Shown here one piece after another: positions 1 to 6,014 of a stretch of 15,065 bases of DNA; position 1 is the stretch's first letter, and each line of letters opens with the position of its first letter. The notes under the pieces are model-generated. The model was not told the DNA's origin. It searched no databases and saw nothing but the letters and a program-made list of their open reading frames with translations. The stretch is from DATFJC01 sp964528795 (GTDB lineage: Bacteria; Patescibacteriota; Patescibacteriia; UBA2591; UBA6264). The position numbers and the translations under genes are program-made. The DNA lies in NCBI GenBank assembly GCA_964528795.1, contig CAZGUY010000017.1, positions 1-15,065 of the forward strand. Reading direction: 5' to 3'.

Positions 1-407
1 TTACCTAAACTAGTAGGTCCTTGAAACCAATTATTTAAAAGTTCTACAAAGCCAATTTGGGTTTTAGGGGAAACACTCTCCATTAAAGAACCAATAGTTT
101 CAGGTAACTGAGATATCAAAATATGGCTCTGGCTTATAACTTTTGGCACAATAACCATCCCCATTAAAACAAGAATAGCAATAATCACAATATAGGTTAG
201 AGTAGCTCCTAACCAGCGGGCTATTTTTTTCTTTTCAAGCCAATTAACCAAAGGAGTAATAATGGTGGCTAAAATAGCAGCTGTGAAAATTATTAAAATT
301 ATATCTCTTATTAAATACAAAAACAAAAGACCTAAAATAATTCCCACTATTTTAGCAATAGACCAAAAGTCAAATTTAATAATTGTTGTTCTTGGTTCTT
401 TTTCCAT
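1..407 (-). CDS. AI-2E/PerM-family transporter, N-terminal part
   Basis: The reading frame opens with ATG at 405-407 and runs off the left edge, so only about 135 residues are present. After a short charged N-terminus (MEKEPRTT) there is a hydrophobic segment, then the run RDIILIIFTAAILATIITPLVNWLEKKK, here split as RDIILIIFTAAILAT and IITPLVNWLEKKK, which is typical of the first membrane hairpin of AI-2E/PerM-type (UPF0118) proteins. A second hydrophobic segment ends in VIVPKV, and a more polar stretch follows. The family contains polytopic inner-membrane exporters; proposed substrates vary (autoinducer-2, ions), so none is assigned. The start lies 30 nt after the glyS stop with no terminator between, so it is probably cotranscribed with glyS. 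No Shine-Dalgarno is visible. The family call is fairly sure; the transported substrate is unknown. Confidence 0.78.
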   Translation of the reverse strand, partial: MEKEPRTTIIKFDFWSIAKIVGIILGLLFLYLIRDIILIIFTAAILATIITPLVNWLEKKKIARWLGATLTYIVIIAILVLMGMVIVPKVISQSHILISQLPETIGSLMESVSPKTQIGFVELLNNWFQGPTSLG

Positions 408-437
408 AATATTTTAAATAAATCAAATTAAATTATA

Positions 438-1757
438 TTAAAATCCTAGTTTTTCCCTTAAATGAGATTTTAATTCCTTTACTTTAATCCTTTCTTGCTC
501 CATCGTGTCTCTGTCTCTAACTGTAACAGCGTCGTCATCTAAAGAATCAAAGTCTACTGTAATACAATAAGGAGTTCCAATTTCATCTTGTCTTCTATAC
601 CTTTTTCCTATTGAACCCGACTCATCATACTGACACATCCAAATTCCTTTAATATCATCAAATATATTTTTAGCTAATTTTTGTAAAGGTTCTTTTTTAA
701 TTAAAGGAAATACAGCTGCTTTTACTGGTGAAAGGCGCTTATCAAGCCTTAAAACAACTTCTTTTTTCTTGTTAGAATCTTTATCCCTTCCTCCACCTAT
801 TTCATGATAAGCATCCATTAAAAAGGTTAAAAGTGGTCTTTCAACTCCAGCTGAAGGCTCAATAATATAAGGGTTAATTTTCTCTCCCGTGGTCTTGTCC
901 CGATAAACCATTTCTTCGTTTGAAAATTTAGTGTGTTGAGAAAGATCAAAATCTTTTCGATTAGCAATCCCTTCGATCTCAGACCAACCAAATGGAAATT
1001 TATATTCAACATCCGAACAAGCTTTAGCATAATGAGCTAACTCATCCTTACCATGCTTTCTAAGGCGAAGCTTGTCTTTATCTACTCCTAAATCTTTATA
1101 CCAATCAAGACGTTTTTCTTTCCACTCTTTATAAACTTTATCAGCATTATCAGGTCTTACAAAATATTCTAATTCCATTTGTTCAAATTCTCTCGTTCTA
1201 AATATAAAATTCCCCGAGGTTATTTCATTTCTAAAAGATTTACCAATCTGAGCAATACCAAAAGGTAACTTTACCCTACTGGATTGCAATACATTTTTAA
1301 AATTAACAAAAATTCCTTGAGCGGTTTCTGGCCTTAGATAAACTTCATTAGATTCATCTTCGGTTGGCCCCATAAATGTTTTAAACATTAAATTAAAAGA
1401 TTTAGGTTTTGTTAATTCGCCCTCGCATTCAGGACAATTTTCTGATTCAAGATCATCAGCTTTAAATCTTTTATGGCACTTTTTACATTCTACTAATGGA
1501 TCAACAAAACCATCCAAATGGCCAGATGCTTTCCAAACTTTAGGATGCATTAAAATAGAAGAATCAAGACCAACAATTTCTTGGTGTTTTTTAACCATTT
1601 CTTTCCACCAAAGTTCTTTAATATTTCTTTTTAACTCCACTCCTAAAGGACCGTAATCATAAAAAGATTGCAGACCACCATAAATTTCTGATGATTGAAA
1701 TATAAAACCCCTTCTTTTGCAAAGAGATATCAAACTATCTATAGATTTCTCAGACAT
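438..1757 (-). CDS. glyS: Glycyl-tRNA synthetase, homodimeric (alpha2) class II type
   Basis: Charges tRNA-Gly with glycine in the cytoplasm. The 439-aa protein is the single-chain alpha2 form, not the GlyQ/GlyS heterotetramer. It begins with the family signature CKRRGFIFQSSEIYGGLQ, followed by FYDYGPLGVELKRN (residues 32-45). A zinc-ribbon-like insertion has C91, C94, C108 and C111. Motif 2 has FRNEIT (175-180) and FRTREFEQMELE (186-197); motif 3 is EPSAGVERPLLTFL (300-313) with its conserved Arg at 307. The anticodon-binding domain starts near residue 346 (AAVFPL) and ends normally, with DEIGTPYCITVDF inside it. Length is near the usual 440-460 aa. The gene sits behind the terminator of the upstream unit and 30 nt before a transporter gene. 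The leader is only about 60 nt and carries no T-box. No Shine-Dalgarno precedes the ATG. The identification is secure. Confidence 0.97.
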   Translation of the reverse strand: MSEKSIDSLISLCKRRGFIFQSSEIYGGLQSFYDYGPLGVELKRNIKELWWKEMVKKHQEIVGLDSSILMHPKVWKASGHLDGFVDPLVECKKCHKRFKADDLESENCPECEGELTKPKSFNLMFKTFMGPTEDESNEVYLRPETAQGIFVNFKNVLQSSRVKLPFGIAQIGKSFRNEITSGNFIFRTREFEQMELEYFVRPDNADKVYKEWKEKRLDWYKDLGVDKDKLRLRKHGKDELAHYAKACSDVEYKFPFGWSEIEGIANRKDFDLSQHTKFSNEEMVYRDKTTGEKINPYIIEPSAGVERPLLTFLMDAYHEIGGGRDKDSNKKKEVVLRLDKRLSPVKAAVFPLIKKEPLQKLAKNIFDDIKGIWMCQYDESGSIGKRYRRQDEIGTPYCITVDFDSLDDDAVTVRDRDTMEQERIKVKELKSHLREKLGF

Positions 1758-1780
1758 AAACTTTAATACTTTAATTTAAT

Positions 1781-1808
1781 TAAATATATCTTAGTTTCAT
1801 TTTATCAA
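1781..1808 (-). promoter_or_regulatory. Possible glyS promoter
   Basis: On the minus strand TTGATA (1803-1808) is followed after 16 nt by TATTTA (1781-1786). It lies just after the terminator of the DUF4015 gene and about 25 nt ahead of the glyS start, which is where a promoter would be needed. The -10 match is mediocre in a very AT-rich stretch, so chance is a real alternative. Confidence 0.3.
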
Positions 1809-1816
1809 AGATAAAT

Positions 1817-1846
1817 AAAAAGAAAAAGGGGCATTTCCCCTATTTT
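1817..1846 (-). terminator. Intrinsic terminator after the DUF4015 gene
   Basis: Read on the minus strand, AGGGG (1837-1841) and CCCCT (1827-1831) form a stem around the loop AAATG. Outer A-U pairs across a single bulged base lengthen it. TTTTCTTTTT follows immediately (down to 1817). It begins about 30 nt after the stop codon of the upstream gene and separates that unit from glyS. Confidence 0.75.
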
Positions 1847-1873
1847 AAAAAATAAGCCATAATAAATCCCACA

Positions 1874-3022
1874 TTAATTTTGAAATACTTTTTTAAAATC
1901 AAAGTAATCATTTCTTGAACTCCACAACAAAAACCCATATGAATTATTGTCTAATACGGCCTGTTTTTGAAGTTTTAAAAATTCTGGGCTTATTTTATCT
2001 TTATTAGCACTAAAAGCTTGAAGCCATGGCCTGACAAAAGGCTTTTCTCCTTTTTTAATAACCGAATCAGCGTTTTTAAAGCTTTTATTAATAATCTCAT
2101 ATGGTTTTTCAAAAGGATTTTTAATATCTTTAAAACCCCCCTTAAAATAAGATGGATAAAGCATAGGACAAAGATAATCAAAATAAAAAGCAGCATCCTC
2201 AAATCTTTGACCAATATTCATATCTTTACCATCTAAAACATGACTCATAGTCATACCAAAAAGATCAGCTGAAACCCTATAATCTTTTAAATGTTCATGT
2301 TGATATTCAAAAAATGATTTAATAATCTCTTTTTTGGATATTTCTTTTTCCCAAACCGGATAATTAATATCCTTTATAGTCCCGTCTGAAGGAAACCTGA
2401 TATAATCAAAATTTATTTCTTCAAAACCAAGACTCAGTGCTTCTTTAGCTAAAGAGATATTATAGTTCCATACTTTTTTTGAACTCGGGTCAACCCAACC
2501 TAGATCAGAATAATCCTTCCAAACTTTATTATCTTTATTGTTCTTTAAAGCTAAGCTTTCTTTTCTTTTTGCTAAAGCATCATCTTTAAAAACGCAAATT
2601 CTCCCAATCACATAAATACCTTTGCTTTTTAAGTAATTTAAAAGTTCTTTAATATTTTTAATTCTTAATTCATAAAGGTGATTGTTTCTTGCTAATTCAA
2701 CATTGGTTTTATAGGAAACCTTGCCAGTCACGTCTTTAATATCAATAATAGCTGCATTTAAATTTGTATCTAAGATAAAATTAACCAAGTTCTCAATATT
2801 ATTTTCCTCTCCGGCATTCCATGAAGAAATATAAATTCCTCTTGCTTTTACCGGACCTTGTCTTTTAACTTCAATTTTATTTTTTAAATTTTCTATAGCT
2901 TCAGTTACAACACAAAACTTACAAATCACAATAACAATAAAGATTATTAATAAAATAAAAAGGGGTATATAATATACCCATTTTATTTCAGATAAATTCT
3001 TTTTTAAAACTGACCACTCCAT
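1874..3022 (-). CDS. Membrane-anchored putative glycoside hydrolase (DUF4015-like)
   Basis: A 382-aa protein with one N-terminal membrane segment (about 16-39) and an extracytoplasmic catalytic-type domain (about 58-380). The domain resembles the DUF4015 putative glycosyl hydrolases (GH13-like TIM barrel). Visible landmarks are ARGIYISSWNAG (60-71), NAAIIDIKDVTGKVSY (89-104), IYVIGRICVFKD (136-147), GWVDPSSKKVWNYN (175-188), INFDYIRFPSDG (203-214), YLCPMLYPSYF (283-293) and GFLLWSSRNDY (363-373). D206 in the FDYIRFPSDG block is the best candidate active-site acid by position; this is inferred. The substrate is unknown; a role on the cell's own envelope or an exopolysaccharide is plausible. 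The ATG lies 5 nt after the HD-domain gene stop, so it is the last gene of a tight three-gene operon, closed by a terminator. No Shine-Dalgarno is present. Confidence 0.82.
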   Translation of the reverse strand: MEWSVLKKNLSEIKWVYYIPLFILLIIFIVIVICKFCVVTEAIENLKNKIEVKRQGPVKARGIYISSWNAGEENNIENLVNFILDTNLNAAIIDIKDVTGKVSYKTNVELARNNHLYELRIKNIKELLNYLKSKGIYVIGRICVFKDDALAKRKESLALKNNKDNKVWKDYSDLGWVDPSSKKVWNYNISLAKEALSLGFEEINFDYIRFPSDGTIKDINYPVWEKEISKKEIIKSFFEYQHEHLKDYRVSADLFGMTMSHVLDGKDMNIGQRFEDAAFYFDYLCPMLYPSYFKGGFKDIKNPFEKPYEIINKSFKNADSVIKKGEKPFVRPWLQAFSANKDKISPEFLKLQKQAVLDNNSYGFLLWSSRNDYFDFKKVFQN

Positions 3023-3027
3023 TTAAA

Positions 3028-3726
3028 TTAAAGCAATTTAAGGTCGTTGATAAATAATTTAAAATGGTAACCTAAATATTCGGCTGCTTTTCTGCAATAA
3101 GCCATTCTATCAGTAAATATTTCAAAAAATTCCATTATAGGAACATTACTTGTATCAACTTTAAGTTTTAAACTAATATTTTTTCCATTAACTTTAATTT
3201 TAGAATCAGTTACCGCATAATTAACTCTATCATGGATATCTTTATCAATATCTTGTTTAGATTTAGTAGTTACTCTAGAACGATTAACATCAGACTTATC
3301 AGCTATCACAACGATAGCTGAAACAGGATTAGTTAACTTCATAGTATCTTTATCATGGTTAGCAAGACATTGAACAATAATTGTAATTTCTTCTGGTGTT
3401 AAAGCTAATTTATCTTCTCTCCACTTTTTTTCATCTTCTGTTACATGACTTGAAAATACTTGATGAAATAATAAAGCTCCCCAATAGTGATGTCTGGTTC
3501 TCCCAATAAAATTCCCCATATCCTGACAATAGCCTGCAATAGCAGATAATTCTTGAGTCCGTTCATCTAAGCCAATATCTTTAGTTAATTTCCGAGATCT
3601 TTTAGAAACTAAATTAGCATGTCTAGTGCCATGTTCAGTGTAATTCAAGGCATCCATGGAAATTTGACTTTGTTTTATAAACTCAGAAACTTGAGGATGG
3701 TTTTTAACTTGTTTTAACTTTAGCAT
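3028..3726 (-). CDS. HD-domain phosphohydrolase-like protein, HD pair altered to QD
   Basis: A 232-aa soluble protein of the HD superfamily, most like the small Firmicutes-type HD proteins of unknown substrate. It shows TEHGTRHANLV (30-40) with H32 and H36, AGYCQDMGNFIGRTRHHYWGA (64-84, given here as AGYCQDMGN and RTRHHYWGA), NHDKDT (123-128), IADKSDVNRSRV (141-152), IHDRVNYAV (164-172) and a conserved-looking C-terminus (FFEIFTDRM, CRKAAEYLG). From memory, relatives have LHDIGN where this protein has CQDMGN, so the metal-binding His of the HD pair is replaced by Gln68 (codon CAG) while Asp69 is kept. Other likely ligands (H36, H124, D143) remain. The protein may be catalytically weak, altered or purely binding; this is inferred. 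It is the middle gene of an operon, 11 nt after the glutaredoxin gene and 5 nt before the hydrolase gene. Substrate unknown. Confidence 0.8.
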   Translation of the reverse strand: MLKLKQVKNHPQVSEFIKQSQISMDALNYTEHGTRHANLVSKRSRKLTKDIGLDERTQELSAIAGYCQDMGNFIGRTRHHYWGALLFHQVFSSHVTEDEKKWREDKLALTPEEITIIVQCLANHDKDTMKLTNPVSAIVVIADKSDVNRSRVTTKSKQDIDKDIHDRVNYAVTDSKIKVNGKNISLKLKVDTSNVPIMEFFEIFTDRMAYCRKAAEYLGYHFKLFINDLKLL

Positions 3727-3737
3727 AAAAGCTTAAA

Positions 3738-3968
3738 TTAAAGACCTAATTTTTCTGATATTTTCTTTTTGTTAAAACCAACAATAAAATCGCCATCAAT
3801 CTCTACTACTGGCACTCCCATTTGTCCAGTTTTTTCGACCATACGTTTACCTGCTTCTTGGTCTTTACTTACATCAATATCCTTAAAGTCAACATCATTA
3901 TCTTTTAAAAAATCTTTGACTTTGTGACAATATGGGCATGTTGGTGTTGAATATACTTTTATTTTCAT
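3738..3968 (-). CDS. Glutaredoxin-like thiol-disulfide protein (YruB/NrdH type)
   Basis: A 76-aa one-domain thioredoxin-fold protein. The redox motif is C11-P-Y-C14 after the first strand (MKIKVYSTPT). The cis-proline motif is GVPVVEIDG (51-59) with P53, and the C-terminal part is FIVGFNKKKISEKL. Length and layout fit the short glutaredoxin-like families (YruB, NrdH) rather than a classical GrxA. It probably reduces protein disulfides in the cytoplasm, with an unknown electron donor and client; ribonucleotide reductase is a possible client but is not encoded nearby. It is the first gene of the operon with the HD-domain and DUF4015 genes, with a good promoter about 36 nt upstream. The ATG has no Shine-Dalgarno. 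Confidence 0.9.
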   Translation of the reverse strand: MKIKVYSTPTCPYCHKVKDFLKDNDVDFKDIDVSKDQEAGKRMVEKTGQMGVPVVEIDGDFIVGFNKKKISEKLGL

Positions 3969-4003
3969 ATGAATTTTAATTTTTAACTTATTAATTATTT
4001 TTT

Positions 4004-4032
4004 ATTATAAAGGAATTAAAAATAAAAAGCAA
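4004..4032 (-). promoter_or_regulatory. Promoter of the glutaredoxin-HD-hydrolase operon
   Basis: On the minus strand a perfect -10, TATAAT (4004-4009), stands 17 nt downstream of TTGCTT (4027-4032), which matches the -35 consensus only in TTG. The predicted transcript would start near 3997 and carry a leader of about 29 nt to the ATG at 3968. Confidence 0.6.
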
Positions 4033-4054
4033 AATAAAAACCCCGATTAGGAAT
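4031..4054 (-). terminator. Weak intrinsic terminator after trpS
   Basis: On the minus strand ATTCC (4050-4054) and GGGGT (4040-4044) can pair around the loop TAATC. Two pairs are G-U, and TTTTATTTT follows directly. The hairpin is weak, but its place between the trpS stop and the next promoter suits a terminator. It partly overlaps the -35 region of the next operon. Confidence 0.35.
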
Positions 4055-4087
4055 GATGATAATTTAAATTATAAATGATATAAAATT

Positions 4088-5110
4088 TTATTTAAATTTT
4101 AAAGCCTTATTTATTTCCTTTAAAGCTTCTCTAGCATTTTGTTTAGCAATTTTTTTCCCATTTTCAAGTATAGAGGGAATTAGGTCTGGATCAGAAACCA
4201 CCTTTTCCTTCTCGGATTGAAAATTGCTTACAAATCTTTGAACAATTTCAGTTAAAATCTTTTTAAATTCTCCCATAACTTGCTCCCCGTTTTTGTGTTT
4301 TTTAACAATTTCATCAATTTTCTCTTTTTCTTTTTTGTTCTTAGCTAAATTCTTAGCAACTAAAATATGGCTTTTTAATTTTTCAGACATTTTACCTTTA
4401 AAAGCAGTTTGAGCTGATTTTATTTTTTTAGCTATAGTTTTTTTATCATCTGTTAAAAATATTGCCCCGTTAGGAGAACTTTTACTCATCTTACCCTTCC
4501 CTTTTAAGGAAAGAATTCGAATAGATTTTTTTTGAAGAGCTTTAGGCAATGGTAAAACATTGCCATATTTTTTATTAAATTTTTTTGCTAAATAACGAGT
4601 CACCTCCATATGAGCCATTTGATCTTCTCCAATAGGAACCTTTTTTGATCTATTAATTAAAATATCGGCCGCCATTAAAACTGGGTAAAGTAATAAAAGC
4701 GCATTAGCATTTTCTTTTTTTTGGCCTTTTTTAATTTTATCTTTTAAGGTTGGCACTCTTTCTAGCTTAGCAACACTAATATGGCGAGCTAAAAGGCCAG
4801 TAAAATACATAAGTTCTTCTGCAATATCAGATTGAAGATAAATATTTACTTTTTCAGGATCTAAGCCAAGGGCAATATAGTTAGCTACAATTTCTTTACT
4901 ATATTTCCTAACCACATCCGGTTCATGGTCGGTTAAAGCATGGAGATCAGCTACAAAAACTAAAATTGAAGTTTGTCTTTTTTGCAACTTTATAATTGGA
5001 GCTACCGCTCCTAAAAAATTAGCAATAGTTAAACTACCAGTAGGCCTAATACCAGTTAATATGTCTGTTTTATAATCTAATTTTGTTTTTTTATTTTCTT
5101 TTTTAGACAT
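4088..5110 (-). CDS. trpS: Tryptophanyl-tRNA synthetase
   Basis: Charges tRNA-Trp; a class I synthetase of 340 aa, usual bacterial length. A basic tail of about 14 residues precedes TGIRPTGSLTIANFLGA (19-35), which holds the HIGH-equivalent motif. Further marks are FVADLHALTDH (52-62), LLYPVLMAADIL (140-151), GEDQMAHMEVTR (161-172) and the KMSKS loop GKMSKSSPNGAIF (206-218). The HIGH-equivalent is T28-I-A-N31; bacterial TrpRS normally has TIGN, so the usually invariant Gly is Ala (codon GCT). The rest looks intact, so the enzyme is presumably active. It lies downstream of tRNA-Glu with its own promoter. There is no T-box in the 88-nt leader region and no well-placed Shine-Dalgarno (an AAGGATAG lies about 12 nt upstream, probably too far). 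Confidence 0.96.
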   Translation of the reverse strand: MSKKENKKTKLDYKTDILTGIRPTGSLTIANFLGAVAPIIKLQKRQTSILVFVADLHALTDHEPDVVRKYSKEIVANYIALGLDPEKVNIYLQSDIAEELMYFTGLLARHISVAKLERVPTLKDKIKKGQKKENANALLLLYPVLMAADILINRSKKVPIGEDQMAHMEVTRYLAKKFNKKYGNVLPLPKALQKKSIRILSLKGKGKMSKSSPNGAIFLTDDKKTIAKKIKSAQTAFKGKMSEKLKSHILVAKNLAKNKKEKEKIDEIVKKHKNGEQVMGEFKKILTEIVQRFVSNFQSEKEKVVSDPDLIPSILENGKKIAKQNAREALKEINKALKFK

Positions 5111-5138
5111 AAAATTTAAATCTATCCTTCTATCCTAT

Positions 5139-5167
5139 AAACTAGCAAATAGTTAACAAGATGTCAA
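5139..5167 (-). promoter_or_regulatory. trpS promoter
   Basis: On the minus strand a perfect -35, TTGACA (5162-5167), is followed after 17 nt by TAGTTT (5139-5144). TGC stands directly before it, giving an extended -10. The start would be near 5132, about 22 nt before the trpS ATG. The -10 hexamer is imperfect, compensated by the -35 and the TGn. Confidence 0.55.
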
Positions 5168-5198
5168 TTAAAATTATTAAATTTAGTTAAAATAAAAA

Positions 5199-5270
5199 TA
5201 GCGCCAGGGGGAATCGAACCCCCATTACATGGATGAAAACCATGCGTCCTGTCCATTAGACGATGGCGCC
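5199..5270 (-). tRNA. tRNA-Glu(UUC)
   Basis: A 72-nt cloverleaf folds by hand. The acceptor strands are GGCGCCA (5264-5270) and TGGCGCT (5200-5206). The D arm is bounded by GTC and GAC, the anticodon stem is CATGG/CCATG with loop TTTTCAT, and the T arm is GGGGG-TTCGATT-CCCCC. The anticodon TTC sits at 5235-5237, reading Glu codons GAA/GAG. The first acceptor pair is G1-U72 instead of the usual G-C. Position 73 is A. CCA is not encoded; the next bases are TTTTTATTTT, which may act as a terminator tail, so maturation needs a CCA-adding enzyme. A near-consensus promoter lies just upstream. Confidence 0.96.
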
Positions 5271-5283
5271 TTAAGGTAAATTT

Positions 5284-5311
5284 ACTATAACAAAATCTAA
5301 GAATTTGTCAA
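5284..5311 (-). promoter_or_regulatory. tRNA-Glu promoter
   Basis: On the minus strand TTGACA (5306-5311) precedes TATAGT (5284-5289) by 16 nt, and TGT stands directly before the -10. The predicted start near 5277 is about 7 nt before the mature tRNA 5' end at 5270. The -35 begins 3 nt past the recO stop codon, so the promoter occupies the whole recO/tRNA gap. Confidence 0.75.
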
Positions 5312-5314
5312 AAA

Positions 5315-6010
5315 TTATACTTGCCAACTATAAAAGCTTTCAATAATTTGTTTTGCTTTTAAGCTAGCATTCTTATCAAATTTTTTTGATAATAAATAAT
5401 CAAAATCTTTTAAAAGAAAATCTTGTAATAATTTGAGAGTTTTTTTAGAAACTTTAAAAGATTTTTTACTTTTATGTTTTTTACAAACCAAGCCTCCTTT
5501 TTTCAAATCAAAATAACCCTGATCTAAATCTTTTTTACAAACCAGACAATGTTTTAATTCTGGCATAAAACCAGAAAACGATAATAATTTTAAAAGAAAA
5601 GAGCTAAATATATTAATCCGATAACTTTTATTAATTGTATTTAAAAATTTCTTAATCAAGAAAAATATTTTTTGATTTTCTTCCCCTCTTGGTAAAATTC
5701 TTTCTATTTTTTCAAATAAACCACTTAGTCGCAAAAGCCTTTTGTAATCTTTTTCAATATTTTCAAAAACTTCAAGTATTTCTCCCCCTATAAGGTGAAA
5801 GTAAGCTCTTCCCTTTACTACTTTTAAGTTTAATAAGGCAAAAGGCTCCGAAACCATTGGAGCCAGTTTTGAATCAATTTTCATCCCCCCTCTTACAAAC
5901 AGTAAAATTTTACCCTTGTTTTTAGAATAAAACCATATCATTCTATCCTTTTCTTTGTAGGGCCTACTATATAAAACTACACCTTTAACATACTCGTCTC
6001 TAGAAGCCAT
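5315..6010 (-). CDS. recO: DNA repair protein RecO
   Basis: RecO helps load RecA on SSB-coated single-stranded DNA in the RecFOR pathway and anneals complementary strands. The 231-aa protein has the N-terminal OB-fold block (YVKGVVLYSRPYKEKDRMI, residues 7-25; GKILLFVRGGMK, 33-44). A helical middle follows, then the C-terminal zinc-finger region: LLSFSGFMPELKHCLVC (142-158) and GGLVCKKH (172-179). The probable ligands are C155, C158, C176 and H179, so the last position is His where many relatives have Cys. Length is usual. The ATG lies 4 nt after the ileS stop, so the two are translated from one mRNA. recO is the last gene of the glycosyltransferase-to-recO run. No terminator is seen before the tRNA-Glu promoter, so some readthrough is possible. 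Confidence 0.95.
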   Translation of the reverse strand: MASRDEYVKGVVLYSRPYKEKDRMIWFYSKNKGKILLFVRGGMKIDSKLAPMVSEPFALLNLKVVKGRAYFHLIGGEILEVFENIEKDYKRLLRLSGLFEKIERILPRGEENQKIFFLIKKFLNTINKSYRINIFSSFLLKLLSFSGFMPELKHCLVCKKDLDQGYFDLKKGGLVCKKHKSKKSFKVSKKTLKLLQDFLLKDFDYLLSKKFDKNASLKAKQIIESFYSWQV

Positions 6011-6014
6011 AAAT

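Noticed and set aside
1758..1816. T-box or riboswitch leader for glyS
   Set aside because: The interval is about 60 nt, lacks the TGGNACCGCG-type T-box core, and has no terminator/antiterminator structure.
2018..2236. Plus-strand open frame opposite the DUF4015 gene
   Set aside because: Low-complexity frame lying wholly antisense to a well-supported gene; no family-like motifs or start signals. The same holds for the frame at 7788-8012 opposite ileS and for the minus frames inside 827-1030 and 1990-2214.
4068..4110. AT-only inverted repeat (AAAATTT/AAATTTT) around the trpS stop codon
   Set aside because: Such palindromes are expected by chance in sequence this AT-rich; there is no G-C pair and no T tract at the right place.
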